Source: Pichia kudriavzevii
Taxonomy: Eukaryota; Ascomycota; Pichiomycetes; Pichiales; Pichiaceae
Assembly: GCF_003054445.1 (NCBI RefSeq)
Contig: NC_042506.1
Coordinates: 1,247,501 to 1,311,500, forward strand
Reading direction: 5' to 3'
DNA: 64,000 nt
The notes under the pieces were generated by a model that saw nothing but the letters and a program-made list of their open reading frames with translations, searched no databases and was not told where the DNA came from. The translations under genes and the position numbers were made by a program. Each line of letters starts with the position of its first letter. Position 1 is the stretch's first letter. Shown here one piece after another: positions 30,299 to 39,307 of this stretch.

Positions 30299-31948
30299 AT
30301 GAAGAACACAGTACCGCTATTAATTGCTTCTGCAGTGTGTGTCACTGCCAACATTATCCCAGAAGGTTTCCATGTTAGGGAAAGGTTGCAAAATGTTTTA
30401 GGCAATAACCATTACCATCCAATTCTTGATGAGTATCTTCAAAGCTCCACAGAGCCATCTGACTTTGGATCTTTAACACCAGAAGTTTCGGAGGCATGGG
30501 AATATTTGGAGAAGGCATTCGACAGGTCGGTTATAGAAGACGCCATTAAGAGTTACACGCCCGATTTTGCTTCTAACTCTTTAAAGAGTGCTCCTAAAAT
30601 TCCAGAACTTATCGATACAAAGAACTTTGAATATATTACAGCAGCAGATGTTAAAAACTATGGTTTGAGAGTTAACAGACATGCAGACTCAGATCCAGCA
30701 TCTTTAGGTGTGGATACCGTCAAACAATGGAGTGGCTACTTTGATTTGAACGAGGAGGATAAACATTTGTTCTTTTGGTTTTTTGAAAGTAGGAATGATC
30801 CTGTAAACGATCCAGTTATCTTGTGGCTAAACGGCGGTCCAGGTTGTTCTTCGATGACAGGGTTATTCTTTGAATTAGGTCCTTCTTCAATCAATGGAAC
30901 AACGTTGAAGCCAATTTACAATCCATATTCTTGGAATTCTAATGCGTCTGTGATTTTCCTTGAACAACCTGTCGGTGTTGGCTACTCCTATGCCGAAAAA
31001 AGTACAACATCTACAACCCAACAGGCCGCAGAAGATGTTTATGCGTTTCTGCAATTATTCTTCACTAGATTCAATAGTTTTGCGTCTAACGATTTCCACA
31101 TTGCCGGTGAATCTTATGCTGGTCACTACATTCCTAATATTGCAAGCGTTATCACGCAAAAGAGGGGAAAGGTCTTCAACTTATCCTCTGTTATGATAGG
31201 AAATGGTATCACCGATGCATTGACCCAATACTACTATTACATTCCAATGGCATGCAATGCAACTGAATCGGGATATAAACAATTAGTCTCCGATGAGGAA
31301 TGTGAGGATATGGAAAAGATTTACTCGAGGTGCAAACTACTAATTAATTCCTGTTATCATGTTAAAAGAGCTTTAACATGTGTCCCTGCAAACTTGTATT
31401 GCGAGACTATCATGAATCCTTTTGACAAGACCGGATTAAATTATTATGATATCAGAGAACCTTGTGATGGTGATGGTTGTTACCCCCAGATAGCAGCAGT
31501 AGAGTCCTATTTGAATAAACCTGAAGTTATGAAAGCATTAGGCTCGGAAGTTACAAGATACGTTGGTTGTGATGACAAGGTTTTCCGTCGTTTCATCTTA
31601 TCAGGGGATGAGCCAAAGCCATTTCAGCAGTATATTGTCGACTTGCTTGAGCTAGATATTCCTGTTTTAATCTATGCGGGTGATAAGGATTATATCTGTA
31701 ACTGGCTAGGCAATAAGGCATGGACAGATGATCTCCAATGGTCTGGATACATCACCTACCAAAATGCAGAGACCAGGAACTGGACTTCCAAAATTGATGG
31801 CCGAGATGCAGGTACAGTGAAATCCAATGGGCTGTTGACATTTTTGAGAGTCTTTGATGCCGGCCACATGGTTCCTTTCAACCAACCATCTAATAGTTTG
31901 GATATGGTTAACAGATGGATTAGTGGGGATTACAAATTTGAAAGCTAA
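30299..31948 (+). CDS. PRC1: Carboxypeptidase Y-type vacuolar serine carboxypeptidase
   Basis: CPY is made as a zymogen and removes C-terminal residues from peptides in the vacuole. The 549-residue protein begins with a hydrophobic signal peptide (VPLLIASAVCVTA). A pro-region runs to about residue 120, then the mature enzyme starts near VNRHADSDPASLGVDTVKQW. The catalytic triad is visible: Ser in GESYAGHY (about 271), Asp in YAGDKDYICNWLG (about 461) and His in DAGHMVPFNQP (about 522). LNGGPGCSSM forms the oxyanion-hole region. Length is close to S. cerevisiae Prc1. Other yeasts have several CPY paralogues, so a paralogue of PRC1 is possible; no QRPL-type sorting signal is obvious. Confidence 0.9.
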   Translation: MKNTVPLLIASAVCVTANIIPEGFHVRERLQNVLGNNHYHPILDEYLQSSTEPSDFGSLTPEVSEAWEYLEKAFDRSVIEDAIKSYTPDFASNSLKSAPKIPELIDTKNFEYITAADVKNYGLRVNRHADSDPASLGVDTVKQWSGYFDLNEEDKHLFFWFFESRNDPVNDPVILWLNGGPGCSSMTGLFFELGPSSINGTTLKPIYNPYSWNSNASVIFLEQPVGVGYSYAEKSTTSTTQQAAEDVYAFLQLFFTRFNSFASNDFHIAGESYAGHYIPNIASVITQKRGKVFNLSSVMIGNGITDALTQYYYYIPMACNATESGYKQLVSDEECEDMEKIYSRCKLLINSCYHVKRALTCVPANLYCETIMNPFDKTGLNYYDIREPCDGDGCYPQIAAVESYLNKPEVMKALGSEVTRYVGCDDKVFRRFILSGDEPKPFQQYIVDLLELDIPVLIYAGDKDYICNWLGNKAWTDDLQWSGYITYQNAETRNWTSKIDGRDAGTVKSNGLLTFLRVFDAGHMVPFNQPSNSLDMVNRWISGDYKFES

Positions 31949-32237
31949 ACGGTGCTTTGAAATTTAAAATTAAATAGCTATTGTATTTACTCATTTTTTG
32001 GGAGGCATAAGAAAAAATATATTTTTTATTGTTTTTGTATCTGAATTAGACGATCTATCTAGCGCAGTAAACGTGCCAGTGTGCAAAAATAACAGATTGA
32101 GAATCTTCAAGATATATTTTACAAAGACTTCACATTTTGCAAGAATTAATTTCATTTCGCTCAATGCCGAATGCCAATTTGTCCTTTATTTCTTGTTTCC
32201 AGAAGTATCCATCAAGATCGTGACCAGGCCACTCCAC

Positions 32238-34754
32238 ATGCTTACTGGCTTCAAATTTATTGATGCTGCAATAGATGCAGGCAACTTTACGCTTGCCCTT
32301 AATTTAGTAAATAAAAGAATCAAAGAGCAGCCAAATTCGTCCCACAATTTGGCCTGTAAGTGTTTTGTTTTAGCCAATGCCAGTTTAAGTGCCAATTCAA
32401 AAGTGACTACAGATGAAGCATTGATAGAATGTCTTGCGCTAGCTAAGAAAACTCCTTCGGATCCAAAAACAATAAGCTTGTTAACCTCTGCCTTCAAATT
32501 GCTCGATTACAAACCGAATGAAGATTTGTTTGAATCTGCAATCAGAAAGTACCAAACACCAACACTAGCCTATGAATGGTTCAAACAAACCGTGAATGAT
32601 AATGACCTTGTTGGTATGCAAAAGGCTACTATGTCTTTATCCAAATGCTTCAAAGTGGATGCAGAAAATGGTAGAACAATGAAATTATGGGCGGCCGCAA
32701 CGATGGTCTTGGTAATAACTTGTTGTACAGACAAGGAAAGACTTCCGAATGGAAAGGATAAGTTGCTAGCAATGCTAGGATTAAAAATTATTGAAAGTGT
32801 AGAGGCAGTTGGAAACAAACCACTTAATGCTCAAGAAATGTACGTAAAGGCCCATCTACTTTTGAGAAACGGTGATTTTGAAAAATGTCTGGAAGAATTG
32901 AAATCCTTTCTTTCAAAGGAACTGGATTTGGAGTTGCTGATGATATATTATCAGGAACTGGAAAAACATGAAATGTGGGAAGAATTGTATCGGATGACCA
33001 CTTATTATGTGTGTCACATTGGTACAGATGATTGGGATTCATGGAAGTTGGCTATAAAATCTGCCAAAAAGTTGAATAAATCCTCGGAGATAAAGGAAAT
33101 CATTGAAAACTATAAGCCAGGTAGAAATAGTCAGCTAGCTAAGATTTATGTCGTGGATGATGATGATATTGAGGGAAAACAGAGAGGTTTCGAAAATTAT
33201 CTTTCTCGGTTTATGAATAAATTGTCTTTGTATTTGGACCTCAAGAAGTTTTTAGAGAATGGATTTATTCCAAAGGACAAAATATTGGATTCCTTAAATA
33301 CTGAATATAACAAGAGAGATTTAGCCTCAGTTGTGAAGGGAGAGAGGAAATCGAATGCTGATGACTTAAATTGCCTCGTGAATTACATAAAGATTAAGAG
33401 CCTTATCGACCCCCAAATATTCCTGGAAAAGTCATTTTTCAAGGAATGTTGCCAATATTATGAAGTTACAAAACATCTATTGAATAATTTAGAAGAGTAT
33501 GATTATTTTGCAGGTTTTGAATTTCTCATTTTATCTATCCGCTCCTACTTAAGGATAACCAAATCTTCTGAGAATCAAACTTTCTTGAACTTGATAATTA
33601 TTCTAGAAAATGCTATTTGTAAAAACAAATTTGAGTTCCATCTTCAATTGTGGCTAGCAAAATTTTACCTAAATACAAATATTTATTCTCCATTAAATCG
33701 AATCTATGATTCGTTGAAAATTAAGAATGTTCAAATTGACACATTGAGTCCGTATTTCATGAACCATAGGGCCACCAGATGCCGTAAAGACGATAGAATT
33801 AACAAACTGCTTGATTTCTACCATCATAATGTGGCTATGGAATTGCCCCCTATGGTAATGAATTGCTTTGAAATGGGTACTTATAGCAAACTTAAGGGGT
33901 TTATTGAATTCAAGCTAAGAGCTGAAAATTCAATTGTTCACTACGAGCTAGTTGTTGAAGCCATTCAACATGCTCGGTTGACTGGTGATAATCTTGCACT
34001 AGATTCCATTACTGGTGAATACGTTCCAATTTTGAAGCATTCGTACAAGACGATGATTTTGGAAGGTTCAGATATTGATTTGCAATTGCACGATAACATT
34101 GATAGAAAAATCATGTGGAACTGTGGTGACCATAAAGCTGATGAACATACAAAGTCTTTAATAGACGCTCCCCTGAGCAAATTATACGATAAAAAGTACG
34201 TTGAAATCATTACTTTGCGGGAATTAATTATCTATGATCAGCACAGTCGTGTCTGGTGTGATTATAAGAAGAGATTCTTGGAATCTCTCAAGAACACGGA
34301 AACGCTATCAATGTTCTCTGAGATTGAAATCACATGCCTCAATGTTCTAGCATGGCTATTACGCGGATGCGAAGGCTCTTCACCAGTATTTGGCGAAGCA
34401 CCATCTAACCCATTAGATGCGTCTTTTAATCATTATTATATGTCTATCCAAGACTTTGATTGTGTTCTTACAACTCTCGTAAAGCTCAGTAGACCAGTTA
34501 GTTTCTTTGGCGAGAAAAAGATGCGCAATAAAGTAGTAGATGTTCAAAAAGTTGTCAAATCATTGATGCGTAAAATTGACAGAACTGAAATATTAACATG
34601 CACGAAGCTAAGTATCAAAGAGGCGAAGGATGCAAGTATTGAATGGTTTGCCAACGATGAATATGGTCAGTCGTTTAATCTCCCAAGTTATATGATTGAC
34701 CAATGCTACAGGAGTTTTGAAACTGACGTGATGAAGGCAATCAAGGAAATCTAA
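32238..34754 (+). CDS. MDM20: Mdm20, auxiliary subunit of NatB N-terminal acetyltransferase
   Basis: Mdm20 (Naa25) holds the catalytic Nat3 on the ribosome; NatB acetylates proteins starting MD, ME, MN or MQ, including actin and tropomyosin. The 838-residue protein is a helical-repeat solenoid with TPR-like units, beginning MLTGFKFIDAAIDAGNFTLA. The block SLKIKNVQIDTLSPYF aligns with S. cerevisiae Mdm20. The open frame extends 80 codons upstream but begins with TTG and has no other ATG, so 32238 is the start. The gene ends about 100 bp from the convergent WRS1 stop. Similarity is moderate, so the name rests on the central and C-terminal blocks. Confidence 0.82.
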   Translation: MLTGFKFIDAAIDAGNFTLALNLVNKRIKEQPNSSHNLACKCFVLANASLSANSKVTTDEALIECLALAKKTPSDPKTISLLTSAFKLLDYKPNEDLFESAIRKYQTPTLAYEWFKQTVNDNDLVGMQKATMSLSKCFKVDAENGRTMKLWAAATMVLVITCCTDKERLPNGKDKLLAMLGLKIIESVEAVGNKPLNAQEMYVKAHLLLRNGDFEKCLEELKSFLSKELDLELLMIYYQELEKHEMWEELYRMTTYYVCHIGTDDWDSWKLAIKSAKKLNKSSEIKEIIENYKPGRNSQLAKIYVVDDDDIEGKQRGFENYLSRFMNKLSLYLDLKKFLENGFIPKDKILDSLNTEYNKRDLASVVKGERKSNADDLNCLVNYIKIKSLIDPQIFLEKSFFKECCQYYEVTKHLLNNLEEYDYFAGFEFLILSIRSYLRITKSSENQTFLNLIIILENAICKNKFEFHLQLWLAKFYLNTNIYSPLNRIYDSLKIKNVQIDTLSPYFMNHRATRCRKDDRINKLLDFYHHNVAMELPPMVMNCFEMGTYSKLKGFIEFKLRAENSIVHYELVVEAIQHARLTGDNLALDSITGEYVPILKHSYKTMILEGSDIDLQLHDNIDRKIMWNCGDHKADEHTKSLIDAPLSKLYDKKYVEIITLRELIIYDQHSRVWCDYKKRFLESLKNTETLSMFSEIEITCLNVLAWLLRGCEGSSPVFGEAPSNPLDASFNHYYMSIQDFDCVLTTLVKLSRPVSFFGEKKMRNKVVDVQKVVKSLMRKIDRTEILTCTKLSIKEAKDASIEWFANDEYGQSFNLPSYMIDQCYRSFETDVMKAIKEI

Positions 34755-34851
34755 TACAGCAAGCGCCGAACCTAGAGGAAAGAACAAAATCGATTGTAAA
34801 GACGAAATATAAATCTATAAATTAAAGAAAACAAAAGTTTAAACCCTAAAT

Positions 34852-36132
34852 TTATTTCTTTGCCTTCTCTTTCTTAACTCTTTCTTTAGCAGGAACTAAT
34901 CTATCCTTTTTACCCCAGACTAGCTTGTGAGGCTTCATAAAGCTGTCAAGAGTTTCTTGATCAACCTTGGCACGCCTTTCTTGGAAACCCTTGACAAATT
35001 CTTGCAGGACCTCAATGGATAGTTTTTTCAATTCACCTGATAAAAGGTCACCCCTTTTATAAGCATCATATGTTTCCTTCAACATAGAATCATCGTCTTT
35101 GAAGAAAGACAGATATTGGTAGGCAACATCAACGTCAGGGTTACCACCTAGTCTCCTATGGTCTTCAACAGTGACCTGGCCACCAGAGAAGGCATACTTA
35201 TTGATCTTCTTTTGGATTTGCTTTGGGGTATCTGTCATGAAAATGGCTGTGTTTTCATCAGATGCAGACATCTTTGTAGAAGATCCTTGTAAGGCTGGAA
35301 AAAAACGTGAGTGTATAAGTGAAGGTTTAGAGAATTTCAATTTATCTGCAACGTCACGACAAACACGGAAGTAAGGGTCCTGATCGATTGCACAGGGGAT
35401 TAAACAAGGTGTTTTTGGTGGTAACCCTAGAACATCAGGAAAAGAAGATGGAAATGCAGTTGCAATTTGAATAGAAGCAAAATGCAACTTACCGATACAA
35501 TCTGAGTCTTGGAATCCGAATACTGCACGGGCAGTAGAGGTTGTGATTTGTCTAGAAACACGAACAACCGTTTCATAGAATGATGGGTTCATGTATTCCA
35601 AATCCGAGAAAATGAAGGTGTTTTCAGGGTTGAAGCCAACTGCAATAATGTCCTTTGCATTGTCCTTTGCAAATTTCTTGACATCGTCGATGGTGAGTTT
35701 TGGCTTGAACAAAAATTTTTCATCATCAGTCAATTCAATAACCAATGGAACATCAAAAACATCCTGCAACCATTTGGTGAACAAAAATGGAATCATGTGG
35801 CCCAAATGCATTGAATCTGAGGAAGGTCCCCTACCAGTATAAAGAAAAAATGGTTCGCCATGCTCATACATATCGAGAATTCTGTTAAAGTCTCTTTCGG
35901 AGAAGAATAGACCCTTCTTCATAAAATGGTGGGGATCATGGCCGGTAACTTCCTTGAATCTTGCTAGAGTTTCTTCACCAATTCTTTTAGTACCAAATTG
36001 GGTAATAAGCTTGTCGTAGTCGATACCTTGGGCTTCACCGTCAACGACGGCTCCTTCAACCTCCCATGGAGTGATCTTTTGTTCGGTCTCAAGTTTGATG
36101 TCAGCTGTTCCTTGGGTGATTTCTTCAGCCAT
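34852..36132 (-). CDS. WRS1: Cytoplasmic tryptophanyl-tRNA synthetase
   Basis: It charges tRNA-Trp with tryptophan in the cytosol. The 426-residue class I enzyme has the HIGH-type motif HLGH (about residue 108) and the KMSKS-type loop KMSAS (about residue 284), preceded by FFPALQGSSTKMSAS as in eukaryotic TrpRS. FLYTGRGPSSDSMH and IPCAIDQDPYFR are also signatures. The C-terminus is Lys-rich. The frame extends two codons upstream to a TTG; the ATG giving MAEEITQG is the start. It converges with MDM20. It lies about 0.56 kb from the transporter gene, on the same strand. Confidence 0.95.
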   Translation of the reverse strand: MAEEITQGTADIKLETEQKITPWEVEGAVVDGEAQGIDYDKLITQFGTKRIGEETLARFKEVTGHDPHHFMKKGLFFSERDFNRILDMYEHGEPFFLYTGRGPSSDSMHLGHMIPFLFTKWLQDVFDVPLVIELTDDEKFLFKPKLTIDDVKKFAKDNAKDIIAVGFNPENTFIFSDLEYMNPSFYETVVRVSRQITTSTARAVFGFQDSDCIGKLHFASIQIATAFPSSFPDVLGLPPKTPCLIPCAIDQDPYFRVCRDVADKLKFSKPSLIHSRFFPALQGSSTKMSASDENTAIFMTDTPKQIQKKINKYAFSGGQVTVEDHRRLGGNPDVDVAYQYLSFFKDDDSMLKETYDAYKRGDLLSGELKKLSIEVLQEFVKGFQERRAKVDQETLDSFMKPHKLVWGKKDRLVPAKERVKKEKAKK

Positions 36133-36696
36133 TGTCAATCTTCTAAAGGAGTTGCTACTGGATATGAGGTAATAAAAAGGGTAGTTGTTCGTCGATCAAG
36201 AAGACTCATGAAGAAGAAAAAAATACAGAAAAGCTTCAAGATGAGAAACTGAAAAAAAAAAAGGTGTTTTACACAAAATTTGTTTTGAAGTTGCCCTGGA
36301 TTAGGAAGAATGCTACGAGTTCATGAGTTAAGTGTGAAGGGAAAGCAATTCTGAAATGATCGGAGTGGCCGATCCACATGTAAGAATGTGCCTGCAAAGG
36401 TCATCTTGGGCAGGCGAACATGGGAACAGGGGTTCTGAGTTGTAAGTTTATTTCATTTCTTCCAAATGCAATCGGCATAGAAGCGGAAAGAAAGGAGTTT
36501 CCACAGAAGACTGGCATTTTTTTTTGAAGCAAGAGACGGCATTTTTCTCTATGTGACGAAACCCTGTATGTATTATTATATTTCTCTATAATTTTTGAAG
36601 GAGGTTGAGTTACTGTAGATTGGAGAGTTATCATTATTGATACAACAATAGATATAAAACAAAGATTGGTATTGAATGTGGCGGACACCACATTGC
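36133..36696. other. Intergenic, WRS1 promoter and transporter 3' flank
   Basis: No gene is seen in 564 bp. It holds the WRS1 leader, with homopolymer A runs at 36250-36262. A 96-codon minus frame and others lack family features. Confidence 0.55.
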
Positions 36697-38106
36697 CTAT
36701 GCGTGTTGAGAACTGGACGAGCTGTAGGTAGATTCACTATCAGTGATGTATTCATCGTCATTGTCCTGTTGGGTGATTTCATTCCAGGAGGCATATGTCA
36801 GCAGGGAGAATCCAACCATGATCAGTATGTAACCACCCACCTGGTAGATTGTGATAAAGACTCCTCTAAATGACCACTCAAAGATTCCAACAATCAATAT
36901 GGTCAATAAGGAGGCCACCGAAGAAAAGACAGGAGAGGTCAAGGACATCAATCCTAGGAAACAAACGCTGAAAATGTGATTAGAGAAGACACTGAGTAGC
37001 ATTATCAGTACAGCATTACTTTCGGTTGGGATATGAAACCGGTGTAACCCGGAGACATGAATAACCAACATGCAAACACCCATGGTAATGCAAGTGGCAA
37101 TACCGATCAGACACATGATGAAGTTCGAAAAAGTGGCTTGTCTTCTTGCACTCACCACTTCCGATGGAGGACAACACCATTTCTTGTAAAGGACTTCATA
37201 GAGCCCATATAGAATTGCACCTAGAAAAATGATGAGGTTACCCAAGAGACGATGGGGGTAGTAGTTGGACCCATCAGAGAGGTCTTTGGCACCGGTGTAC
37301 GCCACCACTATGACGCCAACAACGGCTGTTACGACGGAGTTTGCCTTGATCCATGAAAACTTTTCTCTGAGTAATGGAATTGCAAAGACGTATGCTGTAA
37401 ATGCACTGCAGTTGTAAATAGCAGTGACATCACTCCCCGTCGATAAGGACATGGAGATATACCACGTTGACCCAGCAACATTTAAGATAATGGACAAGCA
37501 TGCGGACATTATGAAGAGGTGTTTGAATGCCTCTGAATGGAAAAATTCAGAGTAGTATCTGAAGCTCTTCTTTGGGTTTCTGTAAATGACCTCATAATCT
37601 GGTTTGTTAGTTTCTGTTGTTAGTTCTGCAGTATGGAAGATGTTTCGGTGCTGGGCCTTAACGGAGCTTGCAAAAGCCCGTCTAAAGCCCTTCCATTTTT
37701 TACCACCCAAATCTTCGTACCCCAGTATATGCATTACAAACCTCCTAATGGTCTTGTAGGAGGCAATCGAAATGAATTGTAAGGGCCAGAGGGCCCACCA
37801 GGTGCCATGCGTCAGAAACAGCAACAGCATTGGCTCGTTGAACTCATACGAGGAGTAGAGCATACTGGTCAACTCTGTCTGAGTGACAAAGCTGATCAAG
37901 GATACAAGAAACAAAATGATAACAAAGACAACCTTAATATAAGAGAATCCATAACCATAACTATAATCACAACCAAGTCCGTTATTTAGTTCGTGATTGA
38001 ACGCTCTATTTTGTGCGCCCCAACTCCCTCCATTGACAGTCGGCATAAGCGCCGGGCCATGGGCGTCAGAGAGCCTCCTATTTGCAGCAGTTCCAACAAC
38101 ACTCAT
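36697..38106 (-). CDS. Drug/metabolite-transporter superfamily membrane protein (YML018C/Thi74-like)
   Basis: The 469-residue protein has about ten hydrophobic segments, in the EamA/SLC35F-type fold: IKVVFVIILFLVSLISF opens, and paired helices around VTAVVGVIVVAYTGA and LLTILIVGIFEW close. The segment LTSPVFSSVASLLTILI resembles the conserved end of S. cerevisiae YML018C and Thi74, vacuolar or mitochondrial transporters of unknown or thiamine-related cargo. A hydrophilic loop (about residues 140-190) separates the first two helices from the rest, and a Ser/Asp-rich cytosolic tail ends the protein. The substrate is unknown. The ATG gives MSVVGTAANRR. Confidence 0.75.
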   Translation of the reverse strand: MSVVGTAANRRLSDAHGPALMPTVNGGSWGAQNRAFNHELNNGLGCDYSYGYGFSYIKVVFVIILFLVSLISFVTQTELTSMLYSSYEFNEPMLLLFLTHGTWWALWPLQFISIASYKTIRRFVMHILGYEDLGGKKWKGFRRAFASSVKAQHRNIFHTAELTTETNKPDYEVIYRNPKKSFRYYSEFFHSEAFKHLFIMSACLSIILNVAGSTWYISMSLSTGSDVTAIYNCSAFTAYVFAIPLLREKFSWIKANSVVTAVVGVIVVAYTGAKDLSDGSNYYPHRLLGNLIIFLGAILYGLYEVLYKKWCCPPSEVVSARRQATFSNFIMCLIGIATCITMGVCMLVIHVSGLHRFHIPTESNAVLIMLLSVFSNHIFSVCFLGLMSLTSPVFSSVASLLTILIVGIFEWSFRGVFITIYQVGGYILIMVGFSLLTYASWNEITQQDNDDEYITDSESTYSSSSSQHA

Positions 38107-38724
38107 GATTATACTGGATCTGTTCTACGTGACTCCCACATGAAGCTGAATGGCCTCCTCTCTTACACTACAAGAGAGAGACATTTCATAATAAATCAAT
38201 ACAATATTGACCAAACGCGGAATACGTTACATACTAGAAACGGATGATGGTCTCCTGCTAGATTGTTCCTCTGTCATCATTGGTTCTAGATTGTCGATAT
38301 ACCGGTACTACAAACTACGGTGCGCAGATAGGGCGATGAACGGATGCGGTTCAAGGTACTGTGTTTGTTTGTCCATAAAAGTATACGGGACACGTCTAAA
38401 GGCGCTGAAACGCCGGGAAGATGATGGTATTCTGTCACTGTCAATGACACACTCTTTGACGACAATGGGTGCAGTTGACCCATGTGACGAGTTTACCGGG
38501 ACTTGCTTGCAGGAGGAGCTACAACGAGCCAAAATTACAGACACATTCAACCAGGGAGAAAGAGAGAGCGGTCGATGAAGAAGGGACGGTAGGTTCGAAG
38601 GAGAACCGTCTTATAGTGCATAGGAGGATGGTAGACATGCGAAATACACCTTTGTTTAAATATCCACTGCTCCTTGTCCGGCCAATGCTGACAATGACAA
38701 CCCGATCTTCAGAGAAAGGAACAG

Positions 38725-38788
38725 ACAAAGACGAAGACAAAGACAAAGACAAAGACAAAGACAAAGACAAAGACAAAGACAAAGAGTA
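38725..38788 (+). repeat. (GACAAA)n hexanucleotide repeat
   Basis: There are about ten units of GACAAA/GACGAA in a row, with a degenerate continuation to about 38820. It lies in the noncoding region upstream of the zinc-cluster gene. Confidence 0.9.
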
Positions 38789-39170
38789 AGAAAAAGACAA
38801 GGAAATAGACAAAAACAAATTCTTTGTTTTGTTCATGTTATCCGCCGAGGGAGGTTGGGAATTTTTTGCCATAATAGGAAACGTTTCCCCTCAAGACAAA
38901 ATTTGGTGGAATTTTCAAAGTGGCTGAGCCCCTTTTCTTATCTTTTGAAGGTGAACAACGCTGGGATTTCTTATCGAGATGGTGCTTGAAGAGAGAGCAT
39001 GTCCATTGTTACCGAACAGAGTTGGAGATTATTCCGATCGAGACGGGAGTGCGGTTGAAACGTTCACTTGTAAGACGGTGCCTGTTTCTCTTGCCCCTTC
39101 TAGGGGTCATCCATGCAGTACTGGTTGGGAGTGGGGTTTTTTCCATTTCTATTATTGTTTTTCTTTTCCA

Positions 39171-39252
39171 TTAGTGTTTCACGATACCATTTGTGTTTTA
39201 CGATACCATTAGTGTTTCACGATACCATTAGTTTCTTACGATACCATAAGTG
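39171..39252 (+). repeat. 19-bp tandem repeat, four copies plus a partial one
   Basis: The unit TTAGTGTTTCACGATACCA occurs at 39171, 39190, 39209 and 39228, with one to four changes between copies, and a partial copy follows. The repeat ends about 55 bp before the chosen ATG of the zinc-cluster gene, so it is in its promoter or leader. Confidence 0.92.
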
Positions 39253-39307
39253 TATTTTGTTTGTTTCATTACAGCATTGGGGAGAGAAACAAACTATTAA
39301 ACTTCAA

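Larger units (their letters stand above)
38107..39307. other. Long intergenic region before the zinc-cluster gene, with two tandem repeats
   Basis: This 1.2-kb gap separates divergent genes. It carries a GACAAA hexamer array and a 19-bp tandem repeat. No gene is supported: frames of 80-123 codons overlap on both strands without family features. The length suggests a regulated promoter for the transcription factor. Confidence 0.55.

Noticed and set aside
31998-32237. 80-codon N-terminal extension of MDM20
   Set aside because: It begins with TTG, has no ATG, and looks like AT-rich noise before the first ATG.
39113-39307. 65-codon N-terminal extension of the zinc-cluster factor
   Set aside because: It crosses the 19-bp repeat, is hydrophobic and repetitive, and has no similarity to zinc-cluster proteins, whereas the inner ATG gives a typical basic start.
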